Translations under genes and position numbers: made by a program
The notes under the pieces: generated by a model
What the model was told of the DNA's origin: nothing
Database searches by the model: none
The model's input: only the letters and a program-made list of their open reading frames with translations
Shown here: positions 1 to 9,201 of the stretch, piece by piece
How the letters are laid out: each line of letters opens with the position of its first letter
Numbering within the stretch: the stretch's first letter is position 1
Origin: a virus
Virus record (IMG/VR): IMGVR_UViG_3300046468_002127
Span: 1-26,195 of that record
DNA: 26,195 bases
Strand: one strand, 5' to 3'

Positions 1-531
1 TTTTCCATTAGAACGACTGTCTTCTTTCCTTCTCTGGAGTGACCTTTGCCGTAAAAGCCAAGCCCCGCTAGACTTCTTTTTCATGACTTCTCTTATAGCA
101 CGTAGCTTCTCACTTCTGGTTATCACTCGATCCTCAGCTTTCTGCTTGAGATCCAGCTTACCTTCCTCCAAAGACTGAGGGGGTTGCTCCGCTTTTTCGG
201 GGGAGGGCATCCTCACACCCTCCTCAGTCTCTAATACAAACTGATTCAGGGTTGAAAACTCTTCGCCACCTGGCTTTTTTCGGGTCTCTGCTGGAGTTGG
301 GGGTGCGAAAACTGATTCTGCTTTAAGTAGCTCTTTTGACTTCTCAGAATCTAAGGTATCAGAAGCATTCTCTGATACCTGAAGATCATTAGAGATCGCC
401 TCCGACTCGGCAAACTCTCTGACAGACCTTACCAGAGGGTTGTCAAAGAACCTGCCCTCGTCGCCCTGAGAAGCTACTCGCTCTAAGCGAAGCAACCTCC
501 CTTGGAGTTCTCGGATCTTATGGTCATACAT
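1..531 (-). CDS. Partial tagged protein, C-terminus beyond the left edge
   Basis: An open minus-strand frame runs from ATG at 531 to the window edge without a stop (177 codons visible), so the gene continues to the left. The N-terminus MYDHKIRELQGRLLRLERVA fits the tag seen in five other proteins here (IxxLxxRIxRLEKxA). The middle, about residues 30-125, is rich in Glu, Ser and Pro and looks disordered; from about residue 125 it becomes Lys/Arg-rich and probably helical. It starts 64 bases downstream of the tail sheath stop on the same strand, preceded by AAGGCAGGG, so it is probably co-transcribed with the sheath. No known family is recognised. The tag and position suggest a virion or head-internal protein, which is inference. 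Confidence 0.75.
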   Translation of the reverse strand, partial: MYDHKIRELQGRLLRLERVASQGDEGRFFDNPLVRSVREFAESEAISNDLQVSENASDTLDSEKSKELLKAESVFAPPTPAETRKKPGGEEFSTLNQFVLETEEGVRMPSPEKAEQPPQSLEEGKLDLKQKAEDRVITRSEKLRAIREVMKKKSSGAWLLRQRSLQRRKEDSRSNGK

Positions 532-595
532 GGTTATCCCTGCCTTCTCTTAGTAGTGTTAAACTAGAAAAGGCGGAGGATAAATACACTACAAA

Positions 596-3500
596 TCAGC
601 CACCCTGAAGAGTAAAGGTGAATTGAATATAGAGGAGGGGGTACACGGGCTTGTAGAAGACCTCCACGTTCAATTGGGTTGGGTCTTCGGGATCTCGACG
701 AACACTCAAGCCTGTGTAGGTTGAGATGATCTGGTCTCGGACGAGTTGCTTCAAGAAAGCGTTCAAACGACCCTCAATCTGCTGTATGACCTGAGGTACG
801 TACTTCACACCGATGTACCTACTCAAGAGGTTACGAGATCGAATCTGAACGTCATCTGCGATCTGGATAACCGTAGGGGTCTTAGTGAGAGTAGAAGTCA
901 TGTTTGTGGTCAAACCATGTCTGACCTTGATACCGTCCGCTCTCTGACTTATAACAGTCACACCCGCTTTAGCTGTCGCGTTCGCGTCAACCTCATCAAG
1001 AGTTCTTGAAAGTGAAGAAAGACCATTGATTACACGACCCGTCCAAGGGGTCGCACTGTCTACACTAGGGTTGCTTGTAGCAAGAGCGACACCCACCGCA
1101 ACATATTCACCGCCGACGAGGAAGCTCTGACTGACTCCCACGTCGTTTATGAAAGTAAGAGTGGCGATGTCAGGGTAAACAATGCAAACTCTTGAGTTTC
1201 CTGTTGCTTGTGCGAGAAGCTGAACTTCTCTTGGCTGAGTGCCAGGTTTTACGCCAACAACAGCACGACGCTCTGAACGATAACGAAGTGAAGACTGAAT
1301 GTCACAATGGTTAGAGATTGCGGAGAGGATTGCTGATGTCGCAGGATAAACAGGCACAATCACAGAAGGTGAAAGACCTGGTGTGATCTCACCTTCAACA
1401 CCAGAAATTGCCGAGATGACTTGATCCTCGGTAGCAATACTCTGACCCTTCGCGAGAGGGATCTGCCTACAAGCAATTGCAGAAGCACCATTAGCAAACG
1501 CGAGGTAAGCACCCAAGCTCAAAGAGTTCTCTGGACTCAGAGGCCCATAGGTGGCTACCACGTCTCCGAGAGAGGTGAAGGTACGAGTGTTAAAGAGTGA
1601 TCTAACACGGGTGAAGTCAACATAGTAGGTCTGACCTATAGAAGGCTCAGAACCACTCTTAACAAAAGTCTCTACGAGAGCAATGTCTCCTGCCTGTGTG
1701 TTGAGTGTGTTAGACACAGTGAGTTCAACACCTTGTATGAGAGACACAGGAATATTAGCGTCGGTTGTCAGGGTAGTGGATACGCTGAAGAGAACTCTTG
1801 CGTTGACACCTGTAGGGTATGACAAACCACCTTCTCTTGCGAGGAGGGAGAAGGTGAGGCCTGTTACTGAATCAATATAAGTCTGTCCTACAACACCATC
1901 TGAGCCAGAACCGTCGTTGAGGCGTGAGTCATTAGCTGACCCCGAACCCTTCGGGTTATCGGAAGTGACCACAAACCCTTGATACGCATTCTCTCCGACA
2001 GCTCCGTCGCCTACGGTGATCTTCGTACCACTTCCTCTAGTTGTAGCAACACGACCCCCTGTAACTTCAAGGATAGAGCTGGTACTAGTTGAGAGACTCT
2101 CGAAACCAACAAAACTACGACCTGTTTGGTTTACGTGGAGGTAAGACACAGCTTTCTCTGCGTAGTGACCCGCGATTGCGTCTGTGCTTGGCTCAATAGA
2201 GAAGAGAGCAGTTGCGAAAGAGGCCTTCGCAACAACATCACTCATAAGAGCTGAGGTCAAAGCTTGGGCGGTGACACCTACAGAAGAAACAGACTCACCC
2301 TCAGTTAAACCGAAAGATGAATTACCGTTACCTGCACCAACTCTAATATAGGAATCAATGTTAGAGTTTGCATTGATAACACGGATGCCCGCACCCTCAA
2401 TGTGAGCAGTGGCATTTACACCTACCGCGATTACTACATCATCAAGGATATCTGTAATTGAAGTGAGATTACCTTGAGCCGTAGCATCTGATAAATTGAT
2501 AGTGACAGTACTACCGTCAATCTCAAGAACAAGAGTGTCATTCTGGTCATTGCCAGCACTGTACAGTGTCTTTGCAGGAATACCAAGAGCGTCTACATCA
2601 CCCCAACCCAAACGAAGGAGGACACTTGGGGCATCAACTACAGATCTTCTTGAAGCAACAGCGGAGTCGCCAGCACTGAGGCCAGCATCTTCGACCCGCA
2701 CACCCTGATCAACAGATACACCTAGATCTGATGTTGGGAAGTACTTGTTACCTATAACAGTCCTACCTTTAAGAATCAAGCGGTCACGGAGCTCGCCTGA
2801 AGTAAGGGTGGTGCGTGAGTGTGCCGCGACAGGGAGGAAACCAAACTTAGTCTGAGTGCCGTTGCCATTCGTGGTTGCGTTCTGAGTATCGAAGTCTACG
2901 CCTGCAATACTGAGGAACGTATCTTCAGTATCTGCGATGAACTCAATAAATCCGTATGAGTCGTTAGCGTTTGGAAGAGAATCCAAACTAAATACTAAAC
3001 GGCCCGTGTTATCCGCAGAGCAACTGAGATCAAGACCTGTAAAGTCTGCGTTTGCACCAACGATGTCTGCGGTGATTGCATTAGTAATCGCCACGCCAAC
3101 AGCGTTAGCGAGGTCGTCGGGGCTGAGGTAAACAGCCGCACCAATCGTGGCAGAGGCTACGGCAGAAGCACCATTCGAGTCGCCGACGAAACGGAACTTG
3201 AAGCCAGCATATGAATTTGCCTTCGCTTCCCAAGCAGAGAAGCTAGACATGGCTGTGTAAACAGGTGCAGAAGCGTTCGCTGCTGTGTTGATAGCACCGA
3301 CCCAAGTCTCAACATCGTCACCTACGCCGTTAATAGAAGCTTCTGCGAGAGTTACGCCATCCACAGTGAGAGTGACCGCTCTTGTTAATGCTGTCGCACC
3401 GTAGTTAGTGTTGTTGCTCGCAACGTCATACGTAAGTAAGTCACTTACAAGAGTCGCAATGTGACCGTTACGACCAGCACCCATAGGGGCAGAGAAGTCA

Positions 3501-5407
3501 ATCGTGATTGCCTGAAGGTCTGCCTCAATAGCAAGAGTGTCTGAAGCACCCTCGACGAGGAAGTAGTCTCCGAAGCCTTCGGTGAAGAAGATCGCAGGAG
3601 TCTCGTCGTAACTACGAAGCTCAACGGTGACATTCTCCGCCACAGGGGTGCCTCCTATAACTCTAGCACCTGACATGGACTCAGACCCTGAAGGGAAGTT
3701 CAAGGCGATTTCACTAAGGTCTGTACCTTTGTCTTCAAGAGTCACGTTATAAAGAGTCTCGTTTAAAGACTTAACAGAGTAAGTGCCAACTCCAGAAGCT
3801 CCCGCAGACTCAACCTCGACTCGATACGCTTTATCTCCGAACTTGTCTTGAATATTGGAGTAGTAGAAGCTCGCAAACACCTTATGGTTCGCAGGGATAT
3901 CAGAGGCGAGAGTTACCTGTGAAGTCTGAGGGTCAACCTTAGTCACAACTGCAAGAGGGTTGACAAGGGCGTCTGAGAGGGAGACTCCTGTCCTCACTGT
4001 GACAAGATCAGCTCTGTTAGTGGCTTTCCCTGCACCAGATCCGTCAACGGGCTGGAAGGGGAGTTTAAAGACGTTTTGGAGGACTCTAGGAGGGACGGCA
4101 TTCGTAATTACAGAAGAACACTCTAAAAGATAGGCTCTCTCATCTCGGAGAGTTGGAGACACTTGGTTGTTGCCGAAAGGGGTCTGGCCATTCTGTACTG
4201 CACCCGCAGAGGCAACTGTCGCTGTACCCCAGACAATCTTGTCGTCTGAGAGTACAAAGTCCACGTCTTCGACAAACAAGGCCGCTGAGCCACCGCCTGA
4301 TGCGACAAGAGAAACTCTGTCGATGGAGGTGATGTCACGACCCGACACGTAGTCGAACTGATCTCTGAAAGTATTGTGGTAGTAGTCAACACTAATGACA
4401 GTACCTACTTTAGGGGGGAGTGCGAGGGTGATAGCGTTCGTTGAACCGTCTACAGACTCAACCGCTACAATTACCCCGTCAACCCTAACGGTCACATTGT
4501 CAGTGGAGGTAGTAATAACTCCACTGTTTGTTCCGTCTACAATAGGGCCATACTGAGTAAAGAACGTGCGGGTGCGTTCATTGCCTGTCTGGTTCAAGTA
4601 AACACCGATAGTGGTGTTAGCTGTGCCGTTACCTACAAGGATCGACCCCTCTGCTGTCAGGATGAGGTTGTCGCCACCTTCCGTGTCTTTGTAGGAGTCT
4701 GCTTCGAGAGAAGCAAGCCCTGCACCATTAATGGTTGCGATGACACGCTGGAGGGAGTTCGCTCGATCACCCTGAGCTCCGTTAGGGAGTGTGATAACAC
4801 CTGTCACACCATCTACAGTTAAGATAAGAGTGTTAGAGGTATTGTCGATCACGAAGGGGGAACTACTTCCGAGAAGTTCTGTGTCGAAAGGAGACACCTG
4901 ACTAGAAAGGTTTTCCTCTTCTACGAAAGTGTCCGTGCGGTTGAAGAAGTAAGAAACTCTTACGTCGTCTCCTTGCTTAGGGGCTTCCGCGATAGTAAGA
5001 ACTCCTTCAGCACCATCAACTGCGAGAACGACAGTGTTAATGCCGTTGATGCTCACGGTAACAGAAGAAGGAACCGTAGCGTTAGTCCCAGACCCGTCAC
5101 CCGTGACGATAGGCCATTTCCTGACCTGAAGTTGGTTTGTCTCGCCGTCGAAGTCCTGATAGGTGTAACTCCCATCGGGATTCTCTCCTGCAACCATTCT
5201 GCCTGATGGATCTTCTTCTACGATCCGTTGATCAACCACAGCAGACGAGCCTCTTACGAGGAGACTGCCCTTGCTCTCGATGGTCTGGCGACCTGTGCCG
5301 ATTAAGGTAGGCACCCTGCCTTGCAGTCGAGCTTGGTTTTGGTTTTGATTCCCAAATACGGTGCTTGTGTAAACACCTGGTGGTAGGTAACTATTTTCTA
5401 TAGCCAT
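596..5407 (-). CDS. Giant contractile tail sheath protein
   Basis: The 1603-residue product begins with LPPGVYTSTVFG, the N-terminal segment typical of contractile tail sheath proteins. The last 330 or so residues look like the sheath core: an SLSLGAYLAFANGASAI-type segment, an ISQRADGIKVRHGLTT strand, and a C-terminal helix-strand region (IEGRLNAFLKQLVRDQI, then VEVFYKPVYPLLYIQFTFTL). Sheaths are usually about 400-700 residues. The extra length is in the middle: repeated beta-rich units of the form V-x-VDGV...VDG...ITL..PP..G..V.V.YY.N (about 115-155, 300-350, 465-520) plus Ser/Thr/Asn/Gly-rich beta domains to about 1250, probably Ig-like decorations on the sheath surface. Start choice: AAGGAG lies 8 bases upstream. 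The zinc-ribbon gene ends 12 bases upstream on the same strand. Sheath identity is secure; the role of the insertions is inferred. Confidence 0.9.
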   Translation of the reverse strand: MAIENSYLPPGVYTSTVFGNQNQNQARLQGRVPTLIGTGRQTIESKGSLLVRGSSAVVDQRIVEEDPSGRMVAGENPDGSYTYQDFDGETNQLQVRKWPIVTGDGSGTNATVPSSVTVSINGINTVVLAVDGAEGVLTIAEAPKQGDDVRVSYFFNRTDTFVEEENLSSQVSPFDTELLGSSSPFVIDNTSNTLILTVDGVTGVITLPNGAQGDRANSLQRVIATINGAGLASLEADSYKDTEGGDNLILTAEGSILVGNGTANTTIGVYLNQTGNERTRTFFTQYGPIVDGTNSGVITTSTDNVTVRVDGVIVAVESVDGSTNAITLALPPKVGTVISVDYYHNTFRDQFDYVSGRDITSIDRVSLVASGGGSAALFVEDVDFVLSDDKIVWGTATVASAGAVQNGQTPFGNNQVSPTLRDERAYLLECSSVITNAVPPRVLQNVFKLPFQPVDGSGAGKATNRADLVTVRTGVSLSDALVNPLAVVTKVDPQTSQVTLASDIPANHKVFASFYYSNIQDKFGDKAYRVEVESAGASGVGTYSVKSLNETLYNVTLEDKGTDLSEIALNFPSGSESMSGARVIGGTPVAENVTVELRSYDETPAIFFTEGFGDYFLVEGASDTLAIEADLQAITIDFSAPMGAGRNGHIATLVSDLLTYDVASNNTNYGATALTRAVTLTVDGVTLAEASINGVGDDVETWVGAINTAANASAPVYTAMSSFSAWEAKANSYAGFKFRFVGDSNGASAVASATIGAAVYLSPDDLANAVGVAITNAITADIVGANADFTGLDLSCSADNTGRLVFSLDSLPNANDSYGFIEFIADTEDTFLSIAGVDFDTQNATTNGNGTQTKFGFLPVAAHSRTTLTSGELRDRLILKGRTVIGNKYFPTSDLGVSVDQGVRVEDAGLSAGDSAVASRRSVVDAPSVLLRLGWGDVDALGIPAKTLYSAGNDQNDTLVLEIDGSTVTINLSDATAQGNLTSITDILDDVVIAVGVNATAHIEGAGIRVINANSNIDSYIRVGAGNGNSSFGLTEGESVSSVGVTAQALTSALMSDVVAKASFATALFSIEPSTDAIAGHYAEKAVSYLHVNQTGRSFVGFESLSTSTSSILEVTGGRVATTRGSGTKITVGDGAVGENAYQGFVVTSDNPKGSGSANDSRLNDGSGSDGVVGQTYIDSVTGLTFSLLAREGGLSYPTGVNARVLFSVSTTLTTDANIPVSLIQGVELTVSNTLNTQAGDIALVETFVKSGSEPSIGQTYYVDFTRVRSLFNTRTFTSLGDVVATYGPLSPENSLSLGAYLAFANGASAIACRQIPLAKGQSIATEDQVISAISGVEGEITPGLSPSVIVPVYPATSAILSAISNHCDIQSSLRYRSERRAVVGVKPGTQPREVQLLAQATGNSRVCIVYPDIATLTFINDVGVSQSFLVGGEYVAVGVALATSNPSVDSATPWTGRVINGLSSLSRTLDEVDANATAKAGVTVISQRADGIKVRHGLTTNMTSTLTKTPTVIQIADDVQIRSRNLLSRYIGVKYVPQVIQQIEGRLNAFLKQLVRDQIISTYTGLSVRRDPEDPTQLNVEVFYKPVYPLLYIQFTFTLQGG

Positions 5408-5419
5408 CTGACTACTCCT

Positions 5420-5839
5420 TTACTTGTTCTGAGTTCGTATTTTTCTCATATTGTCCTGACGGTTTTCTCGGAACACCTTAGCTTTTTCAGGCAAAGAACC
5501 ATAGCTCCCGTCAGGTAGCCTCATAATATCGTAGCCGCTGGCACTGTCACTTTGATGGAGGACATCCCACTTATCTCGTTGCCTTCGATATACGGTGTCC
5601 CATTTCTGTTTTGACTCTTCGCCAATAACTCGATCAAAATCCAAATCAAAAGACTCAATCCCAGAAGTTTGGGCTTTCATACTGCCCTCAACCTCTGAAG
5701 AGAATCCTATACTAGAAACAGGTCGAGACCCTTCCGCATACGCGGTATCTCCACAAGGGCAATCTACAGACTGAACTCCTCGCACTCTTTTTCTTTGTAA
5801 GAGACCACAAGATTGACATTGGAACTTGATTATTGGCAT
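5420..5839 (-). CDS. Small zinc-ribbon protein
   Basis: The 139-residue product opens with a compact zinc-ribbon: C8-x2-C11 (FQCQSCGLL) and C27-x-C29 (DCPCGD), much like FmdB-type regulatory ribbons. The remainder is charged: an Asp-rich stretch (ESFDLDFDRVIGEE), then a basic helical tail (KAKVFRENRQDNMRKIRTQNK region). It lies directly upstream of the tail sheath with a 12-base gap on the same strand, so the two are probably co-transcribed. A role in tail assembly or late regulation is possible from position only. Zinc binding is a good prediction; the function is unknown. Confidence 0.8.
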   Translation of the reverse strand: MPIIKFQCQSCGLLQRKRVRGVQSVDCPCGDTAYAEGSRPVSSIGFSSEVEGSMKAQTSGIESFDLDFDRVIGEESKQKWDTVYRRQRDKWDVLHQSDSASGYDIMRLPDGSYGSLPEKAKVFRENRQDNMRKIRTQNK

Positions 5840-5909
5840 AGTAACCTAGCTTTTTAGATGTTCACTTTATCAGTCGATTGAATAAATAAACTATTGAATA
5901 GAGGTTACG

Positions 5910-6191
5910 ATGGAAGAACTACTCCTACTAGAACCGCGAGAGATCTTTAATGACATGATCATAGGGGTTTCCTACGAACCCTTTGCTGTCGTTTATGACA
6001 AAGATCAGGTCGTTGAATATTGGGCGGGGGAGATGTCGAAAAAAAACCCAGAACTCAAAGAAAATGAAAAATACCACATGGCGTTAGAGTACCTTGAGTT
6101 CAACACCCATAGGGGAGACCACACACCTATTTTCGTGTCCCCGCAAGACAGAGAGATACTTTTGGATCAAATCTCTGAGGAGTCAACATAG
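5910..6191 (+). CDS. Small acidic protein of unknown function
   Basis: This 93-residue ORF is the only plus-strand gene inside the left structural block. It has a plausible ribosome-binding site (AGAGG 6 bases before ATG). It is acidic, with a mixed alpha/beta pattern (IIGVSYEPFAVVYDKDQVVEYW, then a charged helix ELKENEKYHMALEYLEF) and no recognised domain. It is divergent from the zinc-ribbon gene (70-base gap, presumably holding both promoters) and convergent with the next gene, overlapping its 3' end by 25 bases. Coding status rests on the ribosome-binding site and the protein-like composition. Confidence 0.65.
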   Translation: MEELLLLEPREIFNDMIIGVSYEPFAVVYDKDQVVEYWAGEMSKKNPELKENEKYHMALEYLEFNTHRGDHTPIFVSPQDREILLDQISEEST

Positions 6192-6601
6192 AGGTCGATA
6201 GAACTATCTGTTTTAAGGTTAAACCTTACACTCTCAAGAAGCTCTCGTACAGAAGATTGAGAATCTGCGGTGAAATACTCAACATTGCCGAGTTCAACAA
6301 AGCCCGTAGAGTTTCTCATGAAAGCGACCAAGCGGTTTCTTGTCTTTCTTACGAAAACCTTTGTGAGAACCTCACGCCCTCGAAGTAGGTTGAAGAATGC
6401 TGTTACTGTTTTGCCTCTTTTTTGTTTGCGGATGGTAGAAGACTTGGCGTTAAACCTAGCATTGACCATGAGGGCAACATCTTCTGCCGCTGATGCGACG
6501 ACCTCGAGGTTCAAGGAGTCAAATCGACTAGCAGATTTTTCAAGTCTGGCGATACGGTGTTCAAGTTGAGCGATTTTCTGTGATGCTGTTAGTTGTCTCA
6601 T
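6167..6601 (-). CDS. Tagged small protein (N-terminal RLEK module)
   Basis: The 144-residue product starts with MRQLTASQKIAQLEHRIARL followed by EKSA, the clearest form of the tag. A compact domain follows: SLNLEVVASAAEDVALMVNA, then alternating strands (TVTAFFNLL, EVLTKVFVRK, NRLVAFMRNSTG, FVELGNVEYFT) and a last helix (SVRELLESVRFNL). There is no membrane segment and no recognised family. AAAGGAT upstream supports the start at 6601. Its first 53 bases are identical to those of the 10660-11259 gene although the remainders are unrelated. A virion-packaged or head-internal protein is likely by inference from the tag. Confidence 0.75.
   Translation of the reverse strand: MRQLTASQKIAQLEHRIARLEKSASRFDSLNLEVVASAAEDVALMVNARFNAKSSTIRKQKRGKTVTAFFNLLRGREVLTKVFVRKTRNRLVAFMRNSTGFVELGNVEYFTADSQSSVRELLESVRFNLKTDSSIDLYVDSSEI
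6549..6601 (-). repeat. 53-base tag repeat, copy 1
   Basis: This stretch encodes the first residues of the tagged protein and is identical, base for base, to 11207-11259, the start of another gene. The identity ends abruptly at the ATG on one side and within the RIA-x-LEK codons on the other. Confidence 0.95.
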
Positions 6602-6676
6602 AGGACAAATCCTTTCATTAATTGGGTCAGTTATCTTCTGATTATTTAAAGACTATAACGTTTGAGAGGGAGAAGG

Positions 6677-8050
6677 TTAAAGGTGAGGGTTGTAGCCCGT
6701 AAGTAGCTCATGCAGTAAGCCGACTTTGCCCTTACTTTTTAAACTACCCCCTACTTCTTGAAGGATCTTCCTCTCAGAGGCTTTGGGGTCTATTAGGGAG
6801 AACCTGACATCCTTCCCTAATAGCACACGACCTCCTTCAGAGGGTCTTAAGAAAACAACTACATTCTCCCCCTTCTTGTTTACCCTGATAGAGAAGTCTC
6901 CGAGGTCATTGTTGCCCTTCACGAACGCACTCTCCAACCCGCCTCTTTTAATGAACTTAATACTTGGGCTGTAGCTGAAGTGCTCCGAAATCAGATTCTC
7001 TTCGACCATCATCTTGAGGACTTTCTCTAGGATAGATTTAAGCACCCCCTCTGAAAACGAGTCGAAGACTCCTGCCTCTTTGTTGAGATGGTTGAGCATC
7101 TGTGACGCGGTTCTGATCTGTGAAGCCCTACGACCCTCATTGAAGAGTTTTCTCTTATTTTTAAGCATACGCTCCCAGAGAGAGAGCTTGGATTTAGCTG
7201 TCTCTTGTATAAACCCTAAGTCAGCTTTGAATTCTTCAGCAAGGGGGTCTTCAAGAAGAGAATCTGCCCTCATCATAATAGGCACTAACTCATCATCTCC
7301 TTGGGCTCGAGCGAGATCCAGATTGAGTAGTTGAACTTCTTGCTGGATCTGTTGACGAAGCCTAGCCTCTTCCTGATTTTTACGCAGCTTCTCTTTAATC
7401 CGCTTCCTGATTTCTACTCTTAGAGTCCTCAGTTCGCTACCAAAGTGCTTCTTATAGACATACTGCTCTTCAAGAGCGATCACTTTCTTCAGTAGGGTCT
7501 TGAAGTTTTTGACCTTATTCAAAGCCCTTGCTAGCTTCTGAACATTTCTACCCATAACCACCTTTTCTTCAGCAGTCACACCCTTGTGTTCTACTATTGA
7601 AGTATCGGCATATTTAAAGCCTTTAGTGCCATCAAGGTTGACCCCCTTAAAATCAACATTGCCGTACCCTTTTTTTATTTCGCAGTTAATGAAATGAGTT
7701 TTTTCGGTAGGTTCCCCTAGTCCGATAGGACTTTTCACAACTGTGCTTTTGAGGGTACAACTTCCAAAGGTCACGTCTGAATTATCGCCTCTCTTGTCTC
7801 GTATAACACAGTTGTTAAACTTATTTATTTTTAGGTGATGGCTACTCTCTCTGCCATAGCTTTTTAGGACAATAACGCAGTTGTTGAATGTGCAGCCGTA
7901 AAATTTGTGGACAGGCTCTATTATGAGCGTCGCCCCTGAAAACTTCACATTAGCAATACTCCTGCGAGGATCTCTGCTTGCCCATTCCTTTCCATAGCGG
8001 TTAAAGTCAGACGGGTTATAGCTTTTCTTTTTTGGTAGCTTGGTGCTCAT
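6677..8050 (-). CDS. Beta-solenoid / coiled-coil protein with internal tag and C-terminal domain
   Basis: The 457-residue product has four parts. (1) Residues 30-155 are repeated short strands with Asn ladders and Cys (GCTFNNCVIVL, KFNNCVIRD, FGSCTLKSTV, HFINCEIKK, VDFKGVNLDGTKG), suggesting a right-handed beta-solenoid. (2) An HKG-x-T-x-EEK linker and a long charged coiled coil follow, about 160-300. (3) Residues 302-327 carry LFNEGRRASQIRTASQ and then NKEAG. (4) A C-terminal mixed alpha/beta domain spans about 328-457. Parts 1-3 match, in order, the two pentapeptide-repeat proteins at the right end of the window; only this one has part 4. GAAAGGATG upstream supports the start. It lies between structural genes, so a virion protein is likely. 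It is not recognised as a named family. Confidence 0.8.
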   Translation of the reverse strand: MSTKLPKKKSYNPSDFNRYGKEWASRDPRRSIANVKFSGATLIIEPVHKFYGCTFNNCVIVLKSYGRESSHHLKINKFNNCVIRDKRGDNSDVTFGSCTLKSTVVKSPIGLGEPTEKTHFINCEIKKGYGNVDFKGVNLDGTKGFKYADTSIVEHKGVTAEEKVVMGRNVQKLARALNKVKNFKTLLKKVIALEEQYVYKKHFGSELRTLRVEIRKRIKEKLRKNQEEARLRQQIQQEVQLLNLDLARAQGDDELVPIMMRADSLLEDPLAEEFKADLGFIQETAKSKLSLWERMLKNKRKLFNEGRRASQIRTASQMLNHLNKEAGVFDSFSEGVLKSILEKVLKMMVEENLISEHFSYSPSIKFIKRGGLESAFVKGNNDLGDFSIRVNKKGENVVVFLRPSEGGRVLLGKDVRFSLIDPKASERKILQEVGGSLKSKGKVGLLHELLTGYNPHL

Positions 8051-8097
8051 TTAACATCCTTTCGATAGCTTTACTCAAGACCGCAATAAATGACATA

Positions 8098-9201
8098 TCA
8101 AATTATCCTCTGTACGAAACTGCTGTCTCTACCTAAGCCCACAAGAGGAGCATCAAACTCTGAGATAGGCACTAGGTCCTGACTAGACCCCCGAATAGGA
8201 ACTAGTACAGGGAAGTGGATAAACCAATCCGTCTGAAGACTAAGACTCATAGAGGCGGTGTAGAAATAATCATCTCCATTTTCATCATAAACTTCCTCAC
8301 CCTCTCCCCCGAGTCCAACGTCGGACATCTCTAAACCCATATTTGCCAGCTTTGGCCTCAACGTAGACCAAAGCCAAACCACAGTCCTATCCGCTATGTC
8401 AGCCTGTGAGTGGACATCCCTTGTAACTAAGTCTATATCCACAGAGATTTCCCACCTCCCCCCATGCTCCCTAGCTACAATCTCCTGCTTGTTGGACACA
8501 ACAATTACCTGCTCATCTCCATCCTCTATCCAGCGACCCACTGCAATGACGACACCTGGTATGATCTTGCGGAAAGCACAGTCTGGGGTTACGTGGAAAG
8601 GGCCATTCAAGAACTCATCTTTACTTGTGTACTCCGCACTTAAAGACAGTCCTTGTTGAACCTCTTCTATTAAAGTTACGGTTGACCCATTCAAGACGTA
8701 TTCCGTTGCTCCCAAAACTCTGCCCGAAGGAGCTTCTCGGATTCTCAAAGAGTCTCCGTGAGGAGTATACGCAAGCCCAATCGTGGTGGGGTCAGAGAAT
8801 ATGGGAGAAGGTTCTTTCCTATACACATATCTCTGATAGTTCATAATATAGGCATTGGGGTCTTCAACCCTGTTATTCTTTTCTACCTTGATGTGGTAAA
8901 CGCCCTCTTCTGGCTTCACGAAGCTGTCCTCTTTAGCCCACTCTATAGAGACGCTCTTCTTGTTCTTTACTTTAGCGAGTGAGACATAGCCTTTAACATG
9001 ACCTATGAAGTTATCAGGGCTTAGGATTACGTTACTCGCACCCGATGTTTTAATGACCATGCCAAACTGAGGCCTCTCATCAAAGGCGTACTTACCTTGT
9101 ATGTTTCGTGAGAGAGTTTCATAACGAGGGTGGTCTTGCCAATACTCACGAAGCTCTTTAATCATCCTATCTCGAACGGCCATTGTTAAGTGATGGAACA
9201 T
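8098..9201 (-). CDS. Large virion structural protein (tail or neck)
   Basis: The 367-residue product is mostly beta-rich. It opens with an amphipathic helix (MAVRDRMIKELREYWQDHPRY) and then QGKYAFDERPQFGMVIKTS, followed by alternating strand/turn regions (NGSTVTLIEEVQQGLSLSAEY; GRWEISVDIDLVTRD) and an acidic loop (GGEGEEVYDENGDD). There is no enzyme motif and no membrane segment. The start at 9201 is supported by a strong AAGGAGGAG site. Composition and position in the structural block suggest a tail, baseplate or neck component; which one cannot be read from sequence. Confidence 0.75.
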   Translation of the reverse strand: MFHHLTMAVRDRMIKELREYWQDHPRYETLSRNIQGKYAFDERPQFGMVIKTSGASNVILSPDNFIGHVKGYVSLAKVKNKKSVSIEWAKEDSFVKPEEGVYHIKVEKNNRVEDPNAYIMNYQRYVYRKEPSPIFSDPTTIGLAYTPHGDSLRIREAPSGRVLGATEYVLNGSTVTLIEEVQQGLSLSAEYTSKDEFLNGPFHVTPDCAFRKIIPGVVIAVGRWIEDGDEQVIVVSNKQEIVAREHGGRWEISVDIDLVTRDVHSQADIADRTVVWLWSTLRPKLANMGLEMSDVGLGGEGEEVYDENGDDYFYTASMSLSLQTDWFIHFPVLVPIRGSSQDLVPISEFDAPLVGLGRDSSFVQRII

